In this document: piece after piece, positions 42,252-53,200 of the stretch
How the letters are laid out: each line of letters begins with the position of its first letter
Position numbering within the stretch: position 1 is the stretch's first letter
Assembly: GCF_001027925.1 (NCBI RefSeq)
Contig: NZ_LECT01000006.1
Location: forward strand, 248,001 to 312,000
Length of the DNA: 64,000 nucleotides
Direction: 5' to 3'
From: Rhodopirellula islandica
GTDB lineage: Bacteria > Planctomycetota > Planctomycetia > Pirellulales > Pirellulaceae
Program-made: the position numbers and the translations under genes
Notes under the pieces: model-generated
Databases searched by the model: none
The model's input: only the letters and a program-made list of their open reading frames with translations
What the model was told of the DNA's origin: nothing

Positions 42252-42938
42252 ATGAATGGCTATTGGATCGCGGCTGGTTCCGCATTGTGGTTGGGGATTT
42301 TGACTTCCATCAGCCCCTGCCCGCTGGCGACGAACATCGCGGCGGTGTCGTATGTCAGTCGCAACTTGGGTCAGTCCTGGAAAACCGTTGTCTCCAGTTT
42401 GCTGTACACCTTCGGGCGTGTGTTGGCCTACACGGTTCTGGGGACGCTGGTTGTTGCAAGTTTGTTGTCGGCACCGGGGTTGGCGGTTGGACTGCAGAAG
42501 TATCTCAACCTCTTTCTGGGCCCACTGCTGATTCTTGTCGGAATGATCTTGTTGGGGCTGATCGAGTTGCCAACGGGGTCTGGCCAAGGGATCCAGCGTC
42601 TTCGCGAGAAGTTTGAAAAGCTTGGGTTCGTTGGATCGGCGTTGCTGGGGATTCTGTTTGCGCTCAGCTTTTGCCCCGTGTCAGCCGCCTTGTTCTTTGG
42701 CAGTCTGATTCCCTTGGCGGTGAAGAATGATTCTTCTGCTTTCCTGCCGGCTCTGTACGGTGTTGGCACCGGTCTGCCCGTCCTGGTGTTTGCGATCCTG
42801 TTGGTGTTTGGCAAGCAGTCGTTTTCCGCGTTCTTCACTAAGGTGACCCATGCAGAAACCTGGCTCCGCCGGATCACTGGTGGCAGCATCTTGGCGGTCG
42901 GGATCTACATCACGATCCAGCAAGTTTACTTGAGTTGA
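42252..42938 (+). CDS. arsG: ArsG-like membrane protein, DsbD/CcdA family
   Basis: 228 aa, six membrane helices. CcdA/DsbD-like thiol-transfer cysteines C23 in SPCPLATN and C141 in LSFCPVSAALFFG lie in equivalent positions of two inverted helix bundles. It is known as the ArsG permease of the arsEFG system (efflux of aromatic aminoarsenicals); electron transfer across the membrane is an equally good reading of the cysteines. Its 3' end overlaps acr3 tail-to-tail by 13 nt. Confidence 0.85.
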   Translation: MNGYWIAAGSALWLGILTSISPCPLATNIAAVSYVSRNLGQSWKTVVSSLLYTFGRVLAYTVLGTLVVASLLSAPGLAVGLQKYLNLFLGPLLILVGMILLGLIELPTGSGQGIQRLREKFEKLGFVGSALLGILFALSFCPVSAALFFGSLIPLAVKNDSSAFLPALYGVGTGLPVLVFAILLVFGKQSFSAFFTKVTHAETWLRRITGGSILAVGIYITIQQVYLS

Positions 42939-44014
42939 GGAGCAGCCTCGCCTTCGCTGGGCATTTCGAATTCAGCAAACGACTTGCTCGTTCGATTGGC
43001 ATAGGCGACGAGCGCCAACATCACCGGCACCTCCACCAGGACACCCACGATCGTGGCCAGCACCACGGGCGAGGATGCCCCGAACAGCGTGATCGCCACG
43101 GCAACCGAAAGCTCAAAGAAGTTGGAGGCACCAATCATGCCCGCAGGCGCCGCGATGCTGTGTCGGCAGTGGAGTTTGTAGCAGACCCCATAGGCCAGGA
43201 AGAAAATCAGCACCGTTTGAATGATCAGCGGAACGGCGATCAGCAGGATGTGCAGTGGATTGTTGAGGATCACTTCCCCTTGGAATGAAAAGATCAGCAC
43301 CAATGTCAGCAGCAAACCCGCAATGGTGATGTTGTTGAATTTCGGCAGGAAAGCGTTTTGGAAGTACTCCTCGCCTTTGGATCGAATCACCAAATGACGA
43401 GTCAGGACTCCGCCCGCCAATGGGACCACGACAAACAGAACCACCGAGATGATCAGCGTCATCCAGGGAATCGTGATCCCACCGATGCCCAGCAAGAATG
43501 CCACGATGGGGGTGAAGGCAACCAAGATGATCAAGTCATTCGTTGCGACTTGAACGACGGTGTAAGCGGCGTTGCCGCGAGTCAAGTGACTCCAGACAAA
43601 AACCATCGCCGTGCACGGCGCGGAACCCAACAGGACGGCACCGGCCAGATAGTCTTTGGCCAGTTCGGGTGAGATCCAGGGCTTGAACACCACGTAGAAG
43701 AAAAATGCCGCAATCCCGAACATCGTGAACGGCTTGATCAGCCAGTTGACGATCCAAGTGACAAACAAACCTTTCGGGTTCTTGCCCACATTCTTGATGC
43801 TGGCGAAGTCGACCTTCATCATCATCGGGTAGATCATCAACCAGATCAGGAAGGCGATCGGAATCGAAACGTTGGCGTATTCAAACTTGGCGAGGAACTC
43901 GGGGATCGCCGGCAGAAACTTCCCGATCAGCACCCCGATCACCATGCACAGAGCGACCCAGTAGGTCAGGTTCTTTTCAAAGAAGCTGATCGCAGTCTTT
44001 TCAGCCTTGGTCAT
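42926..44014 (-). CDS. acr3: Acr3 arsenite efflux permease
   Basis: 362 aa from ATG 44014; GGAAGGA precedes it. About ten membrane helices; the essential Cys is in LLGSAPCTAMVFVWSHL, and TVVQVATNDLIILVAFTP is the discontinuous-helix motif of the Acr3 (SLC10-like) fold. It exports arsenite using the proton gradient. It follows arsR on the minus strand (76 nt) and converges on arsG. An in-frame N-terminal extension to 44248 would run into arsR and is not credible. Confidence 0.93.
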   Translation of the reverse strand: MTKAEKTAISFFEKNLTYWVALCMVIGVLIGKFLPAIPEFLAKFEYANVSIPIAFLIWLMIYPMMMKVDFASIKNVGKNPKGLFVTWIVNWLIKPFTMFGIAAFFFYVVFKPWISPELAKDYLAGAVLLGSAPCTAMVFVWSHLTRGNAAYTVVQVATNDLIILVAFTPIVAFLLGIGGITIPWMTLIISVVLFVVVPLAGGVLTRHLVIRSKGEEYFQNAFLPKFNNITIAGLLLTLVLIFSFQGEVILNNPLHILLIAVPLIIQTVLIFFLAYGVCYKLHCRHSIAAPAGMIGASNFFELSVAVAITLFGASSPVVLATIVGVLVEVPVMLALVAYANRTSKSFAEFEMPSEGEAAPQLK

Positions 44015-44090
44015 GTCGTTTGTCCTTCCGATTTCATGAGCTGGGAGCATTCGTCCCACGTTGGTTCGGTTTAACTTCTTTGCGTCCGCG

Positions 44091-44447
44091 TCAAGGCGAA
44101 GCTTTTTTCGTGTTTCGTTTGGGGCGGCATCCCTCAAATGCCTTCGCGAGGGTGCGAAAGGAGTCGGTGAGGTGCTTGTAACGCACGGCATAGAAAACCG
44201 TGCGGCCTTCTTTGGTGGCGGTGAGGACGCCGGCTTTTTCCAGTGCACTCAAGTGGCGTGAAACCACGGACAAGTCCACCACGCAGCATTCCGCGAGTTC
44301 GGTGACCGAGCATGGCCTTCCGCACTTGGCCAAACACGAAAGCAGTTTCAACCGCGTCGGTTCACCAAGCGCTTTGAACAGTTCCGCGTCGAGCGAGTCA
44401 TCGATCGGCCCGCAGCACTGAGAGGCTTCTTGTGGATTCATGATCAA
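44091..44447 (-). CDS. arsR: ArsR arsenite-responsive repressor
   Basis: 118 aa (ATG 44447, or the third codon ATG at 44441). Winged-helix ArsR core LFKALGEPTRLKLLSCLAKCGRPCSVTELAECCVVDLSVVSRHL (quoted in parts): helix-turn-helix SVVSRHLSAL, wing KEGRTVFYAV. Seven cysteines, including C11-C12 at the N-terminus and C54-C55 beside the recognition helix (AECCVVD), suit soft metalloid binding. It represses the acr3 operon and probably itself. It is divergent from the MFS gene. Confidence 0.92.
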   Translation of the reverse strand: MIMNPQEASQCCGPIDDSLDAELFKALGEPTRLKLLSCLAKCGRPCSVTELAECCVVDLSVVSRHLSALEKAGVLTATKEGRTVFYAVRYKHLTDSFRTLAKAFEGCRPKRNTKKASP

Positions 44448-44478
44448 CCATTTGCATGCATGTTTGCGTCAGTGTGCA

Positions 44479-44507
44479 AGCATTGCGGATTGCAAAATGG
44501 GTGTCAA
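44479..44507 (-). promoter_or_regulatory. Promoter of arsR-acr3
   Basis: On the minus strand -35 TTGACA (44507-44502), 17-nt spacer and a weak -10 AATGCT (44484-44479). Repeated TTGC/GCAA half-sites (CTTGCACACTGACGCAAAC just downstream) suggest an ArsR operator. Confidence 0.45.
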
Positions 44508-44658
44508 GGTGAGTCTTCCCTCTGGGCGGGCCTCGCAAAGCAGCCGATGATGCAAGGAATCAGGACAGGGAATGCGAAATGACTGTCGGGCTGGGTTCAT
44601 GGAACGGACATTGCCATGCTGAATTCAATCGAGAACATGAATGAGATCGAGAACGCAG

Positions 44659-45882
44659 ATGGAATTGGAGCGGAAGCCAGCCCTGCCACTGGGCGAGTTT
44701 GTCACCTTGATGGCGTTGATGATGGCCTTGGTCGCCCTGGCGATCGATGCGATGTTGCCAGCCCTGCCCGTCATTGGGGAGGAATTGGGGGCCACGCACG
44801 CCAACGACAGTCAGCTCATCGTGTCCCTGCTGTTCTTGGGCATGGCGCTGGGGCAATTGTTCTTTGGCCCTCTCTCGGACAGCGTGGGCCGGAAACCGGC
44901 GCTCAGCGCGGGGTTGGGGCTCTTCATCGTGGGTTCGCTGATTTCGATGTTCGCTGGAAGCTTCACGCTGGTGTTGGTTGGACGTTTTGTGCAGGGGCTC
45001 GGCGTGGCTGGCCCGCGAAGCGTGTCGCTGGCGTTGATTCGCGATCAGTATCACGGCCGGTCGATGGCACGCGTGATGTCGTTTGTGATGACGATCTTCA
45101 TCCTGGTGCCTGTGATCGCACCCACCTTGGGTCAGGGAATTCTGTTGGTGGCGGATTGGCGTGCGATCTTTGGGGTGCTGGCCATTCTCGCCCTGATGCT
45201 GTTTGGCTGGTTTGCATGGCGACAGCCAGAAACCTTGTTGTCGGCTCAGCGAGTGCCCTTTTCAACCCGACGGATCCTGCACGTCACCCGTGAGATCGGC
45301 ACGAATCCGATCGCCTTGGGTTACACGGTGGTCGCCGGTTTGGTGTCGGGAGCGTTTCTGGGTTTCCTGAGTTCGGCACCCCAGATTTTCCAGCAGCAAT
45401 ACGGGCTCGGGTCGCTGTTTCCGATCTACTTCGCTGTGTTGGCTTCGTCTGCGGGAGTGGCGTCGCTCTTGAATGCCAACTTGGTGATGCGATTTGGGAT
45501 GAGCGTCTTGATCGGACATGCGATGCGTTTGCTGACCGCCACCTCGGTTGTCTTCCTGGGATTCGCGGTCCTGCAGGCAGGCAGTCCCCCGTTGTGGACC
45601 ACGATGGGCTACCTGCTGGTGATTTTCTTTGCCATCGGGATTCTGTTTGGCAATCTGAATTCGATGGCCATGGAACCACTCGGGCACGTCGCCGGGATAG
45701 GCGCGGCTCTGGTGGGCGCTGTTTCGACTTTGATTTCGGTGCCGCTCGGCATCCTGATTGGACACAGTTACAACGAGACCATCGTGCCACTGGTCAGTGG
45801 CTTTGCAGTCCTCGGGGCTCTGTCCTTGGTGGTCATGCGTTGGGTGGAAAGCCGTTTTCTACGACCAGCTCTTCCAGGCTGA
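44659..45882 (+). CDS. Bcr/CflA-type MFS drug exporter
   Basis: 407 aa from ATG 44659 (an in-frame ATG at 44641 is possible). Twelve membrane helices in two bundles. N-terminal motif LAIDAMLPALPVIGEEL and motif A-like GPLSDSVGRKPALSAGLGLF are typical of Bcr/CflA proton antiporters (bicyclomycin, chloramphenicol, sulfonamides). It is divergent from arsR and not evidently part of the ars operon, yet it may export organic arsenicals; substrate unknown. Its end overlaps the nitroreductase gene tail-to-tail by 50 nt. Confidence 0.88.
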   Translation: MELERKPALPLGEFVTLMALMMALVALAIDAMLPALPVIGEELGATHANDSQLIVSLLFLGMALGQLFFGPLSDSVGRKPALSAGLGLFIVGSLISMFAGSFTLVLVGRFVQGLGVAGPRSVSLALIRDQYHGRSMARVMSFVMTIFILVPVIAPTLGQGILLVADWRAIFGVLAILALMLFGWFAWRQPETLLSAQRVPFSTRRILHVTREIGTNPIALGYTVVAGLVSGAFLGFLSSAPQIFQQQYGLGSLFPIYFAVLASSAGVASLLNANLVMRFGMSVLIGHAMRLLTATSVVFLGFAVLQAGSPPLWTTMGYLLVIFFAIGILFGNLNSMAMEPLGHVAGIGAALVGAVSTLISVPLGILIGHSYNETIVPLVSGFAVLGALSLVVMRWVESRFLRPALPG

Positions 45883-46450
45883 GTTGTCCTGGTTTCGGCC
45901 AAGGTTCTTTGGTGCCTTTGCCGATCGCGACCATGGGGCCCATCACGTGATCGTCGGGAAGGTGGATCAGTTTGGCGACCGCTTCGATATCAAAGCCGAT
46001 CATCGGGCATGATTGATACCCCATGCCTTGGGCCGCCAGCATCATCGTTTGCATTGCCATGCCGATCGAGCGTTGGGCTTCGTCACGCTGAAGCCACTCG
46101 CGGCCTTGATGGAATTCACCCATCCAGTTGACGATCATCTCGGAGATGTCAGTGGGGACATTCACCCAGTAGCGAGAAGGGGCTTTTTCCCAGGCTTTGG
46201 TGTCCCCGGTGAACAGCACCAACAACGATGCGTCCGTGATTTGTGACTGGTCGTTCCCGTGTTCCTTGCGAATCTTCGCCCGCAGTTCTGGATCGCGCAG
46301 GATCACGAACCGCCAGTGCTGGATGTTGAAACTGGTTGGGGACTGGATTGTGGCTTCGAGCAGCTCCTTCTCTTCCGCATCGGTGAGTTTGTGGGCTGGA
46401 TCGAATGCCTTGGTGGATCGGCGTTGGTAGATGGCGTCTTTGACTTGCAT
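45833..46450 (-). CDS. Nitroreductase family protein
   Basis: 205 aa from ATG 46450 (MQVKDAIYQRRSTKAFDP). Nitroreductase/FMN motifs: the N-terminal RRSTKAF, PTSFNIQHWRFVIL, MQTMMLAAQGMGYQSCPMIGFD, and the closing IGKGTKEPWPKPGQLS. It is a dimeric FMN-dependent NAD(P)H reductase of the RutE/NfnB size range. The location next to an arsEFG-type arsenal raises the possibility that it reduces nitroaromatic arsenicals, but the family is promiscuous. An upstream in-frame extension has no support. Confidence 0.88.
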   Translation of the reverse strand: MQVKDAIYQRRSTKAFDPAHKLTDAEEKELLEATIQSPTSFNIQHWRFVILRDPELRAKIRKEHGNDQSQITDASLLVLFTGDTKAWEKAPSRYWVNVPTDISEMIVNWMGEFHQGREWLQRDEAQRSIGMAMQTMMLAAQGMGYQSCPMIGFDIEAVAKLIHLPDDHVMGPMVAIGKGTKEPWPKPGQLSLEELVVENGFPPNA

Positions 46451-46895
46451 GGGGGCTTCTTGAGATCGAGTTGTCGGTCGTGGGAGAACAAGAGATGGTT
46501 TTTGGAGGCGTCCTTCCGCCCACACGGATGCGGAAGGTCTGCTTGGGATGTCGGCGTACCTGCACGCTCGTCGACCTTGGCAAGGATCGTCTGAATCCGA
46601 GTTTTGCGAAACGTCGTGGAGCCGCGACAAGCTGTCGCTGTTGGGACCATCCGAGGGCGGCCGTTTTCGGGACTCGTTCGGGGCCGCGTTCGGTTGGGGG
46701 GCATCACAAGAGCCTGTCCCGAAGCGAAATCCGGCGGGAGTTCGAACGAAGCCACTCAGCCGGGCATGTGTGTGGCTGGTGCCTTGGGGATCGCACACTA
46801 CAATTCGGCAAAAAGCGGCTTGCGTGGTTGGATCCGTTTCCAAACCACTGAATCCTGGCTGCCGAACTTCGCCCTTTGAACTCAAAGAGACTTGT
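46451..46895. other. Intergenic region, nitroreductase / TMEM14-like gene
   Basis: 445 nt between divergent genes. It has two perfect hairpins: CCTTCCGC/GCGGAAGG (46512-46537, 10-nt loop) in the nitroreductase leader, and GCGACA-AGC-TGTCGC (46624-46638). No gene is supported; open frames reading through lack ribosome-binding sites. Confidence 0.45.
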
Positions 46896-47210
46896 GTGGA
46901 CTTTCCTGCAATCGTGACAGCCATCTTCGGAGCTTTTGTCGTCTTTGGAGGAGTGATGGGCTATGTCAAAGCGAAAAGCAAAGCTTCGTTGATCGCAGGC
47001 GGCATCACGGGGGGGCTCCTCCTGCTGTCAGCGTTCCTGATGGCCCGAGGCATCACAGCCGGGGCAATCTTAGGGATCGTTGTATCGCTCCTGTTGATCG
47101 GTCAGTTTGGGCCTTCGCTTGCGAAGAAGTTCAAAGTGATGCCCAACCTGTTGGTGGTCATCCTTGGACTGATCACCCTCGGCACCTTGGTTTTCAGTTT
47201 CTTCCGGTAG
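46896..47210 (+). CDS. TMEM14-family small membrane protein
   Basis: 104 aa from GTG 46896 (AGAG upstream). Four membrane helices; the sequence VFGGVMGYVKAKSKASLIAG is the TMEM14/UPF0136 signature (glycine-rich helix 1, basic turn). In mitochondria TMEM14C takes part in porphyrin transport; bacterial members have no established function. The upstream reading-frame extension is low-quality sequence and was excluded. It converges on the giant gene. Confidence 0.82.
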   Translation: MDFPAIVTAIFGAFVVFGGVMGYVKAKSKASLIAGGITGGLLLLSAFLMARGITAGAILGIVVSLLLIGQFGPSLAKKFKVMPNLLVVILGLITLGTLVFSFFR

Positions 47211-47291
47211 GTGCGGAGAATGACAGCTGACGAGCCCGTGTTCGATGCGTTGAATCCCCTAAAGACCCCCGTCCCCTTTTCCGTACCCGAA

Positions 47292-50200
47292 TCAAATGAT
47301 TCGTACCACGTCGTCTCCGGGGCGGAGGCGGAGGTCGTCTTCGGCAGAGGCGAAGTAGGCGTCGATGCCGCGCTCACTCAGCGATCGGTCTTTCGATCCG
47401 TCTGTGCTGAGTGCGGCGATCAGATCGTCCTCCAAGGTGGCCACTCGGTTGATGACAGTTTGGGAGGTGTCGGTCCAAACGGCGATCAACCTGTCCGCAT
47501 CGGTCTTGCCTGGAACGGTGGTCAGCCAATCCATGATGATCAGGTCATCGCCGTCCCCACCATCGAGTTGGTCAGCGCCCAGGCCACCGATCAGAATGTC
47601 GTTGCCGGTGCGATCATACAAACGGTCGTTGCCGCGGCCGCCATCGAGGTAGTCGTCTCCGCCGCCACCGGACAGTTTGTCGTCACCGTCTCCGCCGAAG
47701 AACCGCACCGGGATGGTTGAGCGACGGTCGCCGTAGAGGTCGTCTTCGCCGTTTCCGCCATAGACCTCGATTCGGCTGAGGTTGTCGTAGGTTGTGATGA
47801 CGCGTGTCCGTTTCCCCAGACGCAGATCGACTTCGATGCTGTTCGGTTTGCCACGCACCGTGTCCAGTCGGACTTGGTCGTCTTCACCACTGCCGCCGAT
47901 CACCAGAATGAACAGTCCCGGGTTGTCGGGGTCGGGGATCAATTGGTTTTGTGCGACGACGGTCGTGGTCGATGCGATTCCGCTTCCGTTGACGTCATCG
48001 CGAGTTTCGACGGTGATGGTGTAGGTGCCAGGTTCATCGGCGACAAACGTGAAGGACTGGCCCGTGCCAGCATGAACGCCGCGGCCGTCGGAGTCTTTGA
48101 CTTCCCAGGTGTACTCGGTGGTGGCACCGTCGGGAGCGTCGGTGACATTGGCGCTGAACTGTAGCGTTTGACCGACGACGCCAGCGGAGCCAGCGGTGAT
48201 CGCAACCGTGCGAGTCGCAGGCGGATCGACGGGCGTCCCGCCTTCGTCACTGGGGGGAAGTCCGCCGGGCGTCCAGGTTTCGGTCGTTGCAGCAGAGGTG
48301 GCTGCGTCGAGCAACCACTGCGTCATCTGTGGCGAGGTGGTGGTGAACAATCGCTGACCGAGTTCGTCGCCGTCATCGAGGCTGGGATAGTTGCGACCCT
48401 CCTCGCTGACTTGGTTGATTCCGGCGCCGCCGTTGACCAGGTTGCGACCGGTGCCGCCAAGGACCACGTCGTCGCCGTCGTTTCCGTTGACGCGGTCGTC
48501 GCCGATGCCGCCCAATAGAATGTCGTCGCCTTCGTCGCCTTGAATGGTGTCCTCGTGGAAATCGAGGCTGATCCCGGAGAGCTCTGGCGATCGCATCAAG
48601 AAGGTTTCGTTGACATCGCTTCCTTCGATCGCATAGACGGCCAATCGAAGGTCAACCGAAGTGGATGGTGCATCGATCAAACGGGGGGCAAGGATCGCGG
48701 CATGGTCGCCCAGGACGATGTCGTTGCCGGCGTCACCGTCGATGTCATCGTTCCCGATTTCCCAGCGGGCATCGACGTGACCATGACGTGAACCTTGCGA
48801 GAGCCGTTCACTGGTTTCGGCAGCTCGGGCGAGACGTCCCTCGGTCGTTTGCACGTTGGTCGGGACTTGGGCGTTGTCCAGGATTGCTAACTGATCGAGC
48901 AGCTTCTCCACGTGCTTTTCGAGTTCCAACGTTGCGATCGCATCCGCGGGTGAGTTCAGCACCAATGGCATCACCAGCACGCCATTGTCACCGATCACCA
49001 TGTCATCGCCGATGCCGCCGCTGATTTCGTCCTGGTCGATGTTTCGATCCATTTCGGCGACGTACGCGATCCGGTTCAGCGGAGTGCGATTGTCAAGCAT
49101 CTCGTTGATGTCGACGGCACGGGTGGATCGACGCTGCGTCAAACGAGTCTCAGCCGCCGTTGTTTGAGTTTGAAGCTGGACTTCGAGGTCGGCCAACTCT
49201 GCGGTCGTGAGGCCCGGGGTCACGATCGTGTCGGGCAAATCGGACAGGTCTCCCGTGATCATCGGTGCCACCACTCGAGCGTCACCACCAACGAGCATGT
49301 CGTTGCCGTCGCCGCCGCGAATGTCGTCTTCACCAATGGTGATTTCAAGCGTGTCGACGTAGTCAACATTGCGGCCGGTGATCGCCGGTAGGCTGGGGCG
49401 TTGGCTGGCGGCATCGGCCAGCAATGTGTCGATCACACCGATGTGGGCAACGCCGATCAGGGTGCCAGCGTCGGAGGCGACCGTTCGCAGTCCCTCCAGG
49501 TAGTCCATCATGGAGGCCGCGTTCTCGGCGATCGCCGCCGCGTCCGACAGTTCACTGTCGCCGGGGATGACGCGAGTCTCGGGCATCTCCATCACCATTT
49601 GGTCGCCGACGATCGTGTCGTCGCCGTTGCCGCCATCGATCGTGTCGCCGCCGATGTCGGTGTTGCGACTGGGGATAGGAAGGTTTCGGATCTCGTAGTC
49701 CACGACGGCTTGATCGAGCAGCATGTCGTTGAGTCCGACCATCAACCCGGTGATCGAGTTTTGAGTCTCGTCAATCGAGGCTTGCAATGCCGATACGTCC
49801 GATTGCAACTCGCTTTGCACGATCATCGAATCGCCTGCGATCACGTCCTGGCCGTCTCCGCCAAAGATGGTGTCCGCCCCGTCGTTGACCGCCGAGCGAT
49901 CGACCAGCGTCGGCGTGACCAAGATTGACGCGTTGATGAACACGTCGTCTGTGGTTGGGATCGCATCCGAATTGGCGATCTCCGAAAGCGTCGCGTTGAC
50001 TCCTGAGATCCGGTCCCAACGTGGGGCTTCCGCGAGCCAGTCGCCGGGAACAGCGACCATGTCCGGGACAATCACATGTCCGCCGCTGGGCAAAGACAAG
50101 TTGACTCCCGCAAGCGTCGCTGATTCGCTGGCGATCAACCGCAGCGAGTCTGCCATCATGGAAAGGTCACCGATGATCGAGGTGGTGTTGACACCGAAAT

Positions 50201-53200
50201 CACCGATGAGTGTGTCGTTGTCACCACCGCCATCGATCGTGTCGTCGCCGCGACCACCGATCACCAAGTCGTCTCCGTCGCCGCCGAAAATGGTGTCGTT
50301 GGAATCGGCCTCAATGTCCATCAAGATCGCGACGTTGCGAGACAATCCGGACAATGGGTCGGTCAGAAGCACGTCGTCAAAAGTTCGCAGTGCGCCGAAC
50401 AGAATCCGGTCAGCCGCAAGCAATTTGGCCGCCAGTTCCGCAGGAGGGTTTTGCAGCGTGGACGGGTCCATCGGAATGATGTCTGTGACGTGGGCGATTT
50501 GCTCGGTCAGCAGATCTCGATGCCAGGATCCGTCGGTGTTCAGTCGCGGGGTACTGTCGTCGTTGAATCCTCGCAGGATTTGACCTTCATCACCGAGGAT
50601 CAAGTCAACACCAGCGTCACCTGAGATCGTGTCGGCACCCAAGCCGCCGATCAATTCGTCATCCCCTTCGCCGCCATGCATGACATCGTTGCCGCGTTGG
50701 CCACGGAGATGGTCCAAGCCCGCGTCGCCATGCAGTTCATCATTTCCACCAATCAGGTCGTCTTGATCGAATGCGAACACGTCCCGCATCACGATCGACT
50801 GCATCGGGGCAAGGTAGGTTTGGCGGGAGTCGCGTGTGACACCGCCATAGGTTCGTTGGATCCTTGCGTTGTCACCCAGGATCACATCGTTGTCATCGCC
50901 ACCGTGAATCAGGTCATCTGCGTCGGCACCGCCCGCAACATTGTGTCCGCCGACCAAGTCATCGTCGCCGGCATCGCCATCGATCGTGTCCGAGCCTTGT
51001 CCGCCGTAGACGATGTCATCGTCATCGCCACCAGAAATGACGTCGTTGCCACCGCCATCGGTCGCCGCAACGAATGTGCTGGTGAGTTGAGCACCGAGGG
51101 CCTCGGCACGTGTGAACGTTGCGTGATCGCCGAAGATGACATCGAAGCCGCCACCGCCATGGATCGTGTCGCCATCGGTTCCACCGATCAATGTGTCATC
51201 ATCATCGCCACCGGAAATCGAGTCGCGTCCGCCAACGGTCGGGGCGAGGACTGTCGCGACATCCACGATCCCTGACGCTGTGATTTGGAAATCCAACGAT
51301 GCGTTGTCGCCGTGGATCAGGTCCATCCCGGCTTCTCCGAACAGTTGATCGCCGGCGGTCCCGCCGAGAATCATATCGTCACCGATCCCACCGTGAATCG
51401 TATCCGCGCCGCCGACACCCGAGTCCGTTGTGGTGACGAAATCGATGGTCCCAGGAGCATACGTCGGGGAGGTCGTGTCCAGTTCGTAGTCCATCTGCCC
51501 GTTGTCGCCCAGCAGGATATCGTGACCGGTGCGGCCTTCGATCACATCGTTTCCATTTCCACCCAAAGCGATGTCGTCGCCATCGCCGACGTCGATCGTG
51601 TCATCGCCACCTTGCATGGGATCGATGGTGCGAATTTGGTTTCGTGATCCCGTTTCGGTCAACGTCATTTGACCGCCGTCGCCGATCACCACATCGACTC
51701 CACTTCCCGTTGTGATGGCGTCGTCTTCCGCACCGCCAAAGACCAGGTTGTCACCGGCTCCGGCCAGGATGGTGTCGTCACCGCCGAACGTTGGATCGCT
51801 GGTTTGGATGTGCGTCAGCAATCCTGCGTCGAAGGTGGCGGAACCGTGATCGCCCAGCACGGTGTCGTCGTCATCGCCGGTCGTGATGTTGTCACTCGCG
51901 GCACCACCGAAGACGATGTTGCTGCCTTCGCCGGCGAGAATTGTGTCGTTTCCGCCGGATTCGGGGGAAGTGGTTTGCAGAGAGGTGAGTGCTCCAGCAA
52001 CGAAGGTGGCTTCACCGCCATCGCCGAGCAGAATGTCCGCTCCGCCGGTGGTCGTGATGGAGTCACCGCCCTCACCACCAAAGAACAGATTGTCACCGGC
52101 TCCGGCCAAGATGGTGTCGTCACCGCCCAGGGTCGGATCGCTGGTTTGGATGCGCGTCAGCAGACCTGCTTCGAAGGTGGCGGAACCGTGATCGCCCAGC
52201 ACGGTGTCGTCGTCATCGCCGGTCGTGATGTTGTCATTCGCGGCACCACCGAAGACGATGTTGCTGCCTTCGCCGGCCAGGATCGTGTCGTCTCCACCGG
52301 ATTCAGGGGAAGTGGTTTGCAGAGAGGTGAGTGCTCCCGCAACGAAGGTGGCTTCACCGCCATCGCCGAGCAGAATGTCCGCTCCGCCGGTGGTTGTGAT
52401 GGAATCGCCGCCTTCCCCGCCGAAGATCAGGTTGTCACCGGTTCCGGCCAAGATGGTGTCGTCACCGCCCAGTGCCGGATCGCTGGTTGCGATGTGCGTC
52501 AACAGTCCTGCGTCGAAGGTGGCGGAACCGTGATCGCCCAGCACGGTGTCGTCGTCATCGCCGGTCGTGAGATTGTCACTCGCGGCACCACCGAAGACGA
52601 TGTTGCTGCCTTCGCCGGCCAGGATCGTGTCGTTTCCGCCGGATTCGGGGGAAGTGGTTTGCAGAGAGGTGAGTGCTCCAGCAACGAAGGTGGCTTCGCC
52701 GCCATCGCCGAGCAGAATGTCCGCTCCGCCGGTGGTCGTGATGGAATCGCCGCCTTCGCCACCGAAGACCAGGTTGTCACCGGCTCCGGCCAGGATGGTG
52801 TCATCACCGCCGAGGATTGGATCACTGGTTTGGATGTGCGTCAGCAATCCTGCGTCGAAGGTGGCGGAACCGTGGTCGCCCAGCACGGTGTCGTCATCGT
52901 CGCCGGTCGTGAGATTGTCACTCGCGGCACCACCGAAGACCAGGTTGTCACCGGCTCCGGCCAGGATGGTGTCATCACCGCCGAGGGTTGGATCGCTGGT
53001 TTGGATGTGCGTCAGCAATCCTGCGTCGAAGGTGGCGGAACCGTGGTCGCCCAGCACGGTGTCGGCGTCATCACCGGTTGTGATTTGGTCAGACCCGGCG
53101 CCACCGAAGACGATGTTGTTGCCTTCGCCAGCCAGGATTGTGTCGGAGCCACCGAGATCCGGCGACGTGGTTTGAATGTTGATCAACAATCCCGATTCGA

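Noticed and set aside
44015-44248. N-terminal extension of Acr3 into arsR
   Set aside because: It would read through the arsR coding region out of frame; ATG 44014 has GGAAGGA and begins a normal Acr3.
51748-53115. CRISPR-like array
   Set aside because: Units are 171 bp, contiguous, in frame with a coding sequence, without spacers; no cas genes seen.
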